Below, in pieces: positions 9,719 through 20,400 of a DNA stretch of 64,000 bases. A model generated the notes under the pieces. It was not told the DNA's origin. It did no database searches and saw nothing but the letters and a program-made list of their open reading frames with translations. Both the position numbers and the translations under genes were made by a program. The stretch comes from Cladorrhinum sp. PSN259 (Eukaryota; Ascomycota; Sordariomycetes; Sordariales; Podosporaceae). The stretch lies in the NCBI GenBank assembly GCA_033725935.1, contig MU867070.1:124001-188000 (forward strand), read 5' to 3'. The number at the start of each line of letters is the position of its first letter. Position 1 is the first letter of the stretch.

Positions 9719-12700
9719 CTACTCATGACCAGCACTGCTCCCACCTCGATGAGCATCGGCAAGACTCCTCCGCATTTGCAAATAGCCCTCGATCGCCGTG
9801 TAGGGCGCCTTTTCAAATCTCGGTCTGGTATCCATTCTGCCAACCTTGATGGGCATGAATCTCGTCTTGGACTCGTCATCTTTGGCGCCGACCTCCTTTT
9901 TCTGCGCCTCAAAAAAATAAGGCTGCAACCAATTCCACTCGTCGACCCCCGTGGGCAGGACATCGACCGTGTCCTTCTCCCAGACCTTTTGTTTCTGTGG
10001 CTCCTCGGCCCGTAACTGATAATCAAGATTATAGTTGGGAACGTCCTTGGCGGACATCAAGGGCCCGACGTGGAAAAACGCCGTCATGCGGTTCAAAGCT
10101 TGCTGCCAGGTCCAATCTAGCAGTTTGAGTTCTTTGATGGGCAAGAAACCGGAATACCCGTGGATGGGTTGGAATGGGTCGATTACGGCGGCAAAGACTT
10201 GCAGGTGGGAGTTGTGGTCGGTAAAATAAGCCGAGTTTGCTTTGGTGGCGGCTTCGGGGTTGGGAGGGCGGGGGGTGATGATGGACTCGGGATCGCGGCC
10301 TCCGGGGTTCGAGTCGTAGTTTGTTGGGTCGAGGAAATAGGGCGGCAGGCGGGGGTAGGAACTGTCATCCAGACGGAGGAGGGGCCCTTTGACGTTTGAG
10401 TGCCCAAAGTAGGTGTACAGCTTTTCGAGCTCAAACTCGTTATTCAGGGGGAGATCGCCCATCTCATCGGGCCGGCTGGGATGTGGCTCGGTCCGGCGCT
10501 TTGCGGGAAAGTACCCGACCAGTCCGTCATACTCACGATGAGAGTCGCCCAGTTTGATGGGAAACGGGTACGAGTAGAGACTTTTCTCTGGGTCGCTGGT
10601 GTTGAGTGTTGACTGGTTTTGATTTGGCGCAGTGGCGAGCTCGAGGGACCAACCCATGTTGACGAGGGCGAGGGGCTTTCCGACGATGCAGTTCAGTGCC
10701 TCGGCGTATTGCCCGGGCGCGGGACCGGATTGTTCTAGTGCCCCGTTGATCATGTCCAGGAAAGCCTTGAGATATACACCGTCCTTCTCTGTGAGGTGTG
10801 AAACCAGTTGGTCAAGCTGGGTCGTGTTTGGCGTCTCGTCGGTCTTTTCAAAAGGCAGCCACTTGGCGCTGGCCACACCTCCTGTCCGTCCTCGCTTGGC
10901 AGTTCCGGGCAATCGGACTTCGCGGTAGAATGTCCCCTTGGCGGTGAAGAGCTGGATGCCGTGGTCCAGGTAGTTTATCACGACCCATCCCCAGATGTGA
11001 TCGTCTTCCCATTCGGTCGTGGGACGCCATCCGGACTTGGGGTCCGTCGTCGACTCGCGTTTGACAAAGTGAGCGTTGATTCTTGCGGGCTGGTTGATGC
11101 TCGGTGGCAGCTGGATGAACTCTGAAAGGGCCGAGGCAGGGTCGCTGGACACTTCATAGAACTCTCCAACGCAAGGAATGATGGTGTCAAGAATTGGGCC
11201 CGCAGCAGCCGACCCCCGCGGTTGCAAGGCGTGAATGGCCTGACCAAACTTGTCAATGACATTTAGCTTTGTGAACCGTAGCTGTCCGTGGGTGACGGGC
11301 TTGAACGGGCATGGGGTTTCATTGTCGGCAGCAACGTGAATCTGCGCGCCGTAAGGAGTCGGATCCAGCTCGAGGCCCATCATCTTGATCCGATCTGTTG
11401 AAAACATGGGATTGCCTCCCTCATCGACGGCCTCCCTGATTGGCTGAGGCGCTTCTTCGCCCTTTGCCCTGACGCTCGGCTTGATATGCGTTCCGTGGGC
11501 CAGGGTGATCAGATGATCGGCGAGTCCGCTCAGGGGTGCCGAAAGGAAGGGCAGCCGGAGGACATTCTTGCCGAGATTCTCTCGCTCCTTTTCCGAGATG
11601 ATCGAGTTCAGTTCTTCCTTGGGTATCGTGCTGAACAGCTGCTCAATGAGCCCTTTCAGCGCAAAGGATGGCTGTGGGAGGATCAAAATCCTGCCAGACA
11701 CGGTCCTGCGGTCGTTGATCGTCGACAGGTCTCTGGCTGCATCGATGCCGTATCTTGTGCGCTTGTGACCGGAGGAAGCGCTCACGGACTCATTTGCGAG
11801 TTTCCAGTCGTCCCAGGGGACGTGGACGTATTCGGCTTCCCACTCGACAAAGAGAGGAAACCAGGGCTGTCTGTTGTTCCATCTGTCCCTCCACAACGGA
11901 GCGTCATCTATGCCGGTGTCGTGGTACAGTGGCAACTGGTTGTCCGGAGCGGCCTTCTCATCGCTGTCGGCCAGGGCGCAAAACTCGCCCAGCAGCTTGA
12001 CCGTGACATCCCAGACATCTGTGGGGATGCTTTCGTTGGCAAGCCCGCTCAGTTGGAGAGTCTTCAAGGCATCGGCAGAGGCCTGCACGGTCTGAGTGTC
12101 GAGGCGAACTTTGACCTTGTCCAAAAAGTCATGCGCCCAACCGGACTTGACGCCGCCCACCATAATGGTCGGGTCGCCCTGCTGATGGTACTCGGGATGC
12201 ACGGCCTCGATCGCATCGCCAACCTTTTTCTTGGCTTCCTCGACCGCAGTCGCCTGTTGATCGACGATGCGCTCGAGCGCATCGAACCGATCTTGCACGC
12301 GCTGCACAGTCTTGGGTAACACTTGGATCGACGTATCGGCGGTGCTGAAATGTTTGAACCACAGGGAGAAGAGATCCCATCGGCACCGTTTCAGCGACCT
12401 CATGCTGGCCTCCCGCAGGTCTTGAGCATTATTGAGGGCCTGCAGGTTGGCGAGGGCATCCTTGTTCGGTTTTTCACCACCCTTTGAGCTGGCTGGAAAT
12501 GCAAATCTCTTCCCACCGCTGCTCCGGCCGTAGTTGGCATGCATCAGCGTGTCGCTTGCCTTGCGGTAGGCCTCGACTGATCCCGTCTCTTGCATAGGCA
12601 GGTAGGCTCGAAGGTTGAAGATGTCTTCTTCTAGCTGGCGGATGTCCATGGTTGAGTCGCTCTTGGGATCTGAAGGTTTTTCCTCATGATGGGCAGTGAC

Positions 12701-13873
12701 ATAAGCGAGCAAAGCATCAATGGGCGAGGTGCCGACAGAGACCTGTTGCTTGTGGTTGAGATTGAGTGACCAGTCGTCGGCAGGGGTGTGCGGCTTGGTG
12801 TTGATGTCCCATTTGACCTCGTACATGGCTCCATGACAAATGATGCGGGCGGTTTCGCTGGAATTGAGCCACGCTGTTGAATCCTTGAATGCTTCTGGCA
12901 GCTCCAGGGCGAGCTTTTCGAGTCGCTGTCTTCGATTTCCACCAGTCTGGGAGAAGAGGACGTCATCTTTGGTGTCAGAATGCCATCCAATGACGTAGTA
13001 GTCGGCCGTAGCTTTGGTCAGCCGATCACACGAGATGACTTTGCCTTCCTCGTCCTTGACCTCGTTGTAGGGAAACGTGTCGAGGATGGAGAACACGTTG
13101 GCGTTGTGCGGCTGGTAATCTGCGAACAAGGGGTTCGAGCTGGTCAGGATGTGAAGGTTGACGTTTCTCGCCCTTGGGTCTTTCCTCGAGTCCTTCCAGT
13201 CTGACACTCGTTTCTTGTCGCCAATGAAGATTTCAGCTTGGTCGACGATGCTCACATCTCCCAAGGAGCCAGTTCCGGGCCGTGTGGTCTGGTCTTTGCT
13301 GTCTCGGCTCCTCAGGCCGACATCCATGAAGGGAGAGACATCTGTCTGCAGGTCGACTTGCTCATCCAGTTCATCAATCCGGTACCGCCTGTCACTTTCA
13401 ACAATCCAGGCTTCGGTTGACGGGATGCTGGTGGAAGCAGCTGGGGGCTCAACGGTATTGTCGCGCAAGCGCCTGACTACCATCCAGCGGTTGGGGACAA
13501 GAGGAAACGACGGTGCAGTCTGGTCGTCTGGATTGTCCTGTGAGGCCGAAGCCACGCCCGACCGGTACAGCTTGGGGATCGTCCAGTGAAGGTAGACTCC
13601 CTGTCTCTCAGGGCGTGGCTTGCGAGTGCTGAGGTTTGTGATGCGAGGATTCCTTGTGCTGGGCGAAGACAGATGCAAGTCGGCGTGGGACAGCACATCC
13701 GTCCTTGCTGCCCTCTGGTCGATGCGCAGATATGTGTAGTTTGGCTGTGTAATCGGCGTGATCTTTGACTCGAGTGGCCCCCCATTGCAGACGCTTGGAT
13801 TGAGGATGAAGGCGTCCAGTTTTACTGGAAGCAGTGCAGCCGCGCTAGGTGCGGTGGTGGTGTCAGGGGCCAT
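9719..13873 (-). CDS. Giant uncharacterised protein A (PNRW-motif family)
   Basis: Intron-free gene of 1384 aa if translation starts at MAPDTTT (13873, good context AAC-ATG-G). An upstream in-frame ATG at 14011 would give 1430 aa. No signal peptide or membrane segment. Recognisable blocks: GVYLHWTIPKLYRSG then FPLVPNRWMVVRRL (about residues 95-135); NPLFADYQPHNANVFSILDT and DYYVIGWHSD further on; ICHGAMYEVKW; PLFVEWEAEYVH; SGRILILPQ; and near the C-terminus GYSGFLPIKEL and FFHVGPLM. I remember near-identical motif strings (for example HLHWALP...PNRW, VVGWYSDP) from very large hypothetical proteins of actinobacteria and myxobacteria, whose function is unknown to me. A short coiled-coil stretch lies mid-protein. 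It diverges from gene B with a 535-bp shared promoter. Confidence 0.85.
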   Translation of the reverse strand: MAPDTTTAPSAAALLPVKLDAFILNPSVCNGGPLESKITPITQPNYTYLRIDQRAARTDVLSHADLHLSSPSTRNPRITNLSTRKPRPERQGVYLHWTIPKLYRSGVASASQDNPDDQTAPSFPLVPNRWMVVRRLRDNTVEPPAASTSIPSTEAWIVESDRRYRIDELDEQVDLQTDVSPFMDVGLRSRDSKDQTTRPGTGSLGDVSIVDQAEIFIGDKKRVSDWKDSRKDPRARNVNLHILTSSNPLFADYQPHNANVFSILDTFPYNEVKDEEGKVISCDRLTKATADYYVIGWHSDTKDDVLFSQTGGNRRQRLEKLALELPEAFKDSTAWLNSSETARIICHGAMYEVKWDINTKPHTPADDWSLNLNHKQQVSVGTSPIDALLAYVTAHHEEKPSDPKSDSTMDIRQLEEDIFNLRAYLPMQETGSVEAYRKASDTLMHANYGRSSGGKRFAFPASSKGGEKPNKDALANLQALNNAQDLREASMRSLKRCRWDLFSLWFKHFSTADTSIQVLPKTVQRVQDRFDALERIVDQQATAVEEAKKKVGDAIEAVHPEYHQQGDPTIMVGGVKSGWAHDFLDKVKVRLDTQTVQASADALKTLQLSGLANESIPTDVWDVTVKLLGEFCALADSDEKAAPDNQLPLYHDTGIDDAPLWRDRWNNRQPWFPLFVEWEAEYVHVPWDDWKLANESVSASSGHKRTRYGIDAARDLSTINDRRTVSGRILILPQPSFALKGLIEQLFSTIPKEELNSIISEKERENLGKNVLRLPFLSAPLSGLADHLITLAHGTHIKPSVRAKGEEAPQPIREAVDEGGNPMFSTDRIKMMGLELDPTPYGAQIHVAADNETPCPFKPVTHGQLRFTKLNVIDKFGQAIHALQPRGSAAAGPILDTIIPCVGEFYEVSSDPASALSEFIQLPPSINQPARINAHFVKRESTTDPKSGWRPTTEWEDDHIWGWVVINYLDHGIQLFTAKGTFYREVRLPGTAKRGRTGGVASAKWLPFEKTDETPNTTQLDQLVSHLTEKDGVYLKAFLDMINGALEQSGPAPGQYAEALNCIVGKPLALVNMGWSLELATAPNQNQSTLNTSDPEKSLYSYPFPIKLGDSHREYDGLVGYFPAKRRTEPHPSRPDEMGDLPLNNEFELEKLYTYFGHSNVKGPLLRLDDSSYPRLPPYFLDPTNYDSNPGGRDPESIITPRPPNPEAATKANSAYFTDHNSHLQVFAAVIDPFQPIHGYSGFLPIKELKLLDWTWQQALNRMTAFFHVGPLMSAKDVPNYNLDYQLRAEEPQKQKVWEKDTVDVLPTGVDEWNWLQPYFFEAQKKEVGAKDDESKTRFMPIKVGRMDTRPRFEKAPYTAIEGYLQMRRSLADAHRGGSSAGHE

Positions 13874-14408
13874 GTTTACTTTGTTGTGCAATTGAAACGA
13901 TGGAGAGGACTGATGTTGGTCTTGCGATCCCGAACCGGCCTTCTGACCTGGGAGCCCATCCTCACCCCCCCCTACGGAATTCTTCATCCTCTTCCTTCCG
14001 TTTAGTTGCATCCACTACTCGGCCCGATGGCAGGACGTCTCTGCATTGCATGTAATAGTTTAGTCTAGGCCCTCGTTCATCAAAAAGGCCTAGGCCGACA
14101 GGGGTGACAGTCGCACAGTGCCTCTTGGAAGCCACTTACACAGTCTACTTATGCAAGACTTGAGGCCTAAGATCCCCGCTGGTAGGGGCATCATCCAATG
14201 CAGCCAGTTGATTCCCCGCCTTTTTCACGACAAACCATTTGCCCCAAGGTACATAGTATAACAAAGTTATGTGGCACTTGGTGAACAAATTGCTAGTTCA
14301 GAACTTTCCCTCAGTGTCGTCGTGCCCAAGTCTGGCCTGTGTCCTCTCTTTGTGATCCCATCGTCCGAAAGCTGCTCAGCATATGCCAAAATCTTGACGA
14401 GTACCAAC
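13874..14408. promoter_or_regulatory. Divergent promoter between giant genes A and B
   Basis: 535 bases separate the preferred start codons of A (minus) and B (plus), so the two genes could be co-regulated. A TATA-like ATAGTATAA lies about 14256-14264. Two short upstream reading frames precede B (14269-14355, 28 codons plus stop, and 14383-14397, 4 codons plus stop). They would lie in the B leader only if transcription starts upstream of them, which sequence alone cannot show. Confidence 0.45.
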
Positions 14409-17400
14409 ATGCCTCCACCCATCTTGCACGTCATCTACGCCGGTCGTGGTGATTGTATGATCCTCGAGTGCGACGATGACAATGGGGCCCGTCAGCACAT
14501 TCTCGTCGACGGTGGGCCGAGAAGTTACTTCCCGGGTAACGGCCAGGCCGAGGCGCCCTATTTTCGATATCTTCGGTATGCCATCGACCGGCTGATGGGC
14601 AATGGGCAAGACATCAGCAAGGTCATCATATCTCACCCTGATGAGGACCACTTTGGAGGATACAAGCACATGATGGCCGCAAACAATCTACCCCTCAATC
14701 TTCGCTTGTTTGTGCCCAGGCGCCGCCATCAATTCGACAACGCCTTAACGCCGGTGCTTGAGATTCTCAACAACAACAACAACAACAATGTCTTTACAAC
14801 TACCGAGGTACCACCGGCCGGGAACTGGCCGTTTCCTGGAGTCAACGCCATTTTCCCCAGTCGTACATCTGTCCACTATTGCTACAGTCCACAGAACACT
14901 CCACAACAACTTCATGGAGGGCCCGCAAATACTGCAACGGACAATACAGGTCTCACACACAATGGCTCTAGTATTCTCATGTATACCTGGGACCAGAACC
15001 AGGGGGCCAATCAAATGCCCATCTTTTTCACTGGTGACGGGAACGCTACAAACATTGCTGCTAACATGGCAGCGGCATTTCCGCAGCAGAATCAGCCTCG
15101 GTTTTCCATCTACAAGATCCAACATCACGGGGCGCTCCTAGACAACTCCTTGCGGTGCATAAACGCACTCCGGTACACAGACAATGTCATCCAAGAGGCC
15201 TTTGTTCTGGAGCTTTGCCGGATCATGTGTGACCCGGCACCGGCTAATATAGACCAGACTGTACAACGCGCCGTTCAATTGGCACGTCAACTTATCATGC
15301 AGCACAACCAATTCACGACTGACCAATACTACGACAGAATGAAAACCCGTAGGCGATTCATTGAAGGGCAAGTGCAACTTCACGCATTCACGCCGCCCCA
15401 GGATCCAGGAGGGGACACTTGGACCTTCGACGTCATCCAGAATGACGGTCTCGTTCCAGACCCCGTGACTGGAGTTTATGTGTTTCTAGTTCAACAAATG
15501 CAACCGGGAACACACGGAGGAGCGTCTACTTTGGAATGGACCCGTTTTCAAACAGAAGCCTTTGCTCACTACGGAACTTGGGAGGAAGTCAACAACGTGC
15601 GCGAGTTTTACTCCAAGTTCGAGGCAGACTGCTACGTCGTCAGCGCCAATTACCACGTAACCTACCGGCACCCGAGGCCGGAGGTGCTGCTGGGCCTCGC
15701 TATCGCCGTTCTCGAGCAGAACCGCAGAGCCCGGCTCTATGTCACCAGCGGGTACAGTGTCAAGATCGACTTGCTCGCCAAGCTGGTCGACAACCTATGT
15801 CTGCCGCACACGGTACTTGAGCTATTCTGCGGAGATTTTCTCACGATTCGCTTCTTGTCAATCGGTCCGTACATGTCACTCGATGGGTCGGCCAACTGGT
15901 GGAACTCGGTTCAAAATGAACGTGACGTCTCCAAGGTCACCCGGCAGGTGGTCTTCCAGCAGGCGAATATCGACTACAGGGACGCGTTGAGGGCGAGACT
16001 CGAGGACTATGGCAATCAGCAAAACAACCACGGCGGTCGGGCGATGAGAAAGATGGTCCAATGCAAAATCACGGTGCAGGCTAGTGGTCAAGAAGTATAT
16101 CCAAACTTTGCGAACGGGGGCGTTGGCTGGGGCATCACAGCTGCAGGGGGTGGTCCTGCACCTGTTGCCTTGTACATGAACCTCGATGACATTCCAGCTG
16201 TTGATCAAAATAATCCCGGTCAGATCTTGAACTTTGTTTTCTTCCGAACCGAACACAACGTCAATTCCTACCAGTTCCGATGCCGATATGCTGCCGACGA
16301 TGCGAACGGAGACCCTCTATTCTACTGGGGTAATGCTGGTGGGAACTTGACGGTGCTCCCAGCTGCGAACGGTCAAGGTGCACAACTTGGTCCGGTACCT
16401 CAAAACTACCAGCTACTGCCCGACCATGTGAGAGTATCCGTCCGCAGATTCATTGATGGCGGGTTGATGATGGCGATGATGATGATGATGGAACCGGACC
16501 CCGTGACGGCCGAGACGACGGAACCACAGTCGGATGCTCGTTCGACGCCGTCACTGCAGCAAGTACTACAAGACGTTGGGAGCCCATTCTTTGACGTCGA
16601 TCATACGGTAGACCTCATCGAGTTGCTCACTTACCTCTTTGGGGATGACGTCCTGTTGAAGCAGACGCTGGATGATATGCCGCAGATGCTTCTCTCTGCC
16701 GGCTTCTTGGATTTGGATGTCGTTCTTGCCCGGTCTACAGCCGTCACAGCCACGGCCCTCGGCAAAGTCATCACCTCGGCCAAGCTGGTGTGCCAAACCA
16801 AGCCCGCAAGCACAATCAAGTGGCCAGCCCAGATGGAGATTGCTGGTCTTGGTCTGAGTCTAGACAAGATTGCCGTCACTGTGACAAACTGTCAGAAGAA
16901 ACAAGTCGCCCTTTCGATCGAATCTTCCGTGTCCCTGTTATCACCCACCAGCGAGTCCGCGGCTCTGCGACTGGGAATGGCGTGGTCATCTTCGGGAGGC
17001 TCAGCCTCTGATACTCAACCCATCATCTCATTCAAACTCGAGGGCGGCCTTGACTCCCTTTCAGAGCTGATCAAAGCATTAGGCGGTGTGGAAGATGACA
17101 TCAAAGGCATCCTGGGAGGCGAGATCCCTTTTACATCCGACAAGTCTTCGGGCGCGCCGCCAACAATCGAGAATCCGAGTCCCTCCGCTTCTTCGACAGC
17201 CGAGATTGGATTCTCAATCAGTCAGCCCATCAGCGCGACGTCTCAGTACGACATCTCGTCCATCTGGATCAAGACGAAACTCTCGGGTTGGAGCGCTTAC
17301 CTCCCCGTGCCGGCCAAATTTGACAAGATGGTCGCCGAGGCGTCTATCCAGGTCTTTAACCCATTCAAGGCGGCTGAGCGGGCTGTGGGGGGCAGTCTCG

Positions 17401-20400
17401 CCATTGCTATCCCCATCCCGCCGCCACCTGTGGATAAGGATGATGATAATGATGATGGAGCCGGGTGGTTAAAGCAGACAGGAACCCCGAGAAATCTTTC
17501 GGCTTCCCTGTCTGCCATTCCTTACCCCGGACCAGGTGGTAATACAAGCTACGACTACCGGTTCAGGATCCAGGAGAAAGTAGACGGCGTCAACCTGCAA
17601 GACTTGGCTAGGGTAGCGCAGGAATACTTTGACATTGGGGATTTCACCAGCGATATCACCGGTGCCCTGCCGGGATTTGCCAAAGTGGTCGAGATGATCC
17701 GCGTTCGTGAGTTGGCATTCGGCGTCGGCAAGACCAAGGCAAGCGGCTGGTCGTTTGATGAATGGGTAATCGACCTTGCCGTTCCGTCGTTTGAGTTGCT
17801 CCCGGGCATGGTATCTCTGGTGGACTCACACGTCAGGGTGCAGAGATACTTTGAGGATGGCATCAGCGTGAGCGGCGAGGCTGTCTTCATGGTCCAGAGT
17901 GGAGAGGAGAACAAGCAAGCCATCGTGGGCTTTGCCACGCCGACCGTGGGCGTTGAGGGGTACATATCGTTCAAGGCGCCAGGGGGGTTCAATTTGGGGG
18001 ATGTATTCAACGCGTTTGATCTTGGTGACGTTTCGCAGGTGCCCGTTCTGTCGGATATTGCCACCATTGACATCTTGTCTACCGAGGTCAAGTTTGTGCG
18101 GCCCAAGACTGGTGGGACCAGCATATCGTCTGCCAGCGCGGAGCTCCGCAAGATGGAACTCGAACTGGGGGTCTTGGCTTTTAGACACCTTGAACTCGTG
18201 CTCAAGTGGCAGAAAGTCCAGCCGGCCGATACAGAGACAACTGGTGGTCAAGGGGTCGGCAAAGCTGCAGAGCCGTCATCATTTGTCACGCTCGAGTTTT
18301 CGACTTTTGTCCCTTCAATCAACTCCAACATTCGGATCAGCTATGATGGGCAGAAGAAAGTGATGAAAGGATCTCTAGTCTCCGTCTTCAAGTCTGCAGC
18401 AAGTCTGGGTCAAATTCTGCAAGCCCCTATCCCTGGAAGCGGGAAAGGTGATACAGCTGGCGATTCCGCCACCGGCTCTTTTTTGACGGCCTATTTCGAC
18501 CGTGATTCTGTCGATGCTTTGGCCAAGATATTGGATGCTGTCAAGATACGCTCGTACAGCGTAGAGTACGGCAAATCAGCGAATGGGCCCAACTTCACGT
18601 TGAAGGGCGTTCTCGGACTTGGGCCAGTGGATCTGTCCCTCACTCTGTCCATCAAGTCTGCCAAGGGTGACAAAGGATCACAGCAAACCTGGGAATTCAA
18701 TGCTAAATTGTCGCTGCCAGCAAAATCAGTTACTGCCCCTGCAGTCCCCGACGTCGTTAAGCTCGGAGACCTACTGGGAGGACTCATGGGCGACGACGTA
18801 AAAGACTTGATTCCTCCTTTTGTTGCCAATATCGAGTTCAACAGACCAAAGTCAGACGACGAGCTGTCACTGTCGGTCCAGAAGGTGCTCCCGGACCCAG
18901 CCGCAACGCCGGGGACGGCTTCCTCGCAGGCTAGGCATATTGTCTTCTGCATCAAGATCTCGATACTTGGCTTCTCCTTCTCCTACACTCAATGCCAGGA
19001 GTGCGTCGGAGCAAAGACTGCTTCGGACAGTGCAAAGCAAGCGCCGTCCAAGCCCACGAAGCGGATTGTATCGGCTTCACTGGATGCGATACCAGATATA
19101 ACGATTCCTTTGATCGGTGCTGTCCCGAAACCGGTCGATCAGATTCTCTATCTCTGGGTCCAAGACACAAGCGCTACTAGCGAACCTGTCGCCAAGAGGA
19201 CCACGGGTGGTGCGGGGCCTGAGACGGAGAAGAAAACCGCGCTGAAGGGTTTGACAAACGGGGAAGTCAAGGCAATCAACAAGGCGCGCGCGTCTTCCAG
19301 CTTGGCTCCGCTCGTGTTCAAACAAACACAGGGGAAGCTGGACGACAACACGATTGTGCTCGCAGCGGGCCACCATTTCATGATGCTGGGAAAAGACTCG
19401 CTGGGAAACACGACAGTCATTCTAGACTACGTCTTTGGACAGCAGGCCCGTCCCGATTCACAGCCAAAGAAGGAGATTCCAGGAAAAGAGGGCCAGCCGC
19501 CTTCTGATGATAAGGGTGCCAACCCCAAAGCCCCCGCCGGTTTGGCACCTTACAAGAAGTCAGCCGGACCGCTGTCCATCTCGACCATTTCCTTCGGCTG
19601 GAAGGGGACACCCAAAGAAGGTGGCACGCTGTCCATCTCCCTTGACGCCTCGGTTGTCATTGGCCCCGTTGGTTTCGGCCTCGTAGGCTTCAAGCTCGAA
19701 ATCCCCATCACGTCCCAAACCAGCTTGCGCAACCTGCCCACGCCCAAGGTCTCCGTGGACGGTCTCGCGGCCTCGTTCAACAAACCGCCCCTGATCATCT
19801 CGGGCGCCTTCCTCCACAAAGTCATCGACGGCGACGACATCTACGCCGGCGGCCTTCTCATCGGCTACAACGTCTACCTCTTCCAAGCAGTCGGCTTCTA
19901 CGGCGACATGACCGACCCGGTGACCAAAGTCAAGTTTCCGTCGGCCTTTATGTTCTGCCGCTTCAACGGCACCCTCATGTCGGTCGGCTGGGCCGAACTC
20001 TCCGGTCTCGTCGCCGGCCTCGGCTACAACTCCAGCATCGCCTTCCCGGAAAGGGCTGACCAAGTCCCAACGTTCCCCTTGATCGCACCGCCTCCAACAT
20101 CGCCCGACCCAATGGCCGTTCTCGAAACCTTTATGGATCCAAAAAATCCCAAGGGGGGTATCATCTCGCCAAAAATAGACTCGTTCTGGATAGCAGCGGG
20201 CGTCAAGATCACCGCCTTCCAAGTCCTCCAGGTGACGGCCATTCTCGTGCTCTCCTTCGACCCACGACTCAAAATCGGCATCTTCGCCCTCGCCGTAGCC
20301 GATCTGCCGCCGGCCCCCGCCGGTTCGGGCCCCGGAAAATTTATCCACGTTGAGCTGGCCCTCTCGGCAACGCTGGACACCTCCCTCGGAATCCTCAAAG

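Noticed and set aside
11486..12319. 277-aa plus-strand frame inside gene A
   Set aside because: Antisense to the 4.2-kb minus-strand frame that carries ordered conserved blocks. No domain and no promoter context.
14271..14408. N-terminal extension of protein B to the start of the open frame
   Set aside because: The first codon is GTG and there is no in-frame ATG before 14409, where the typical MBL start begins.
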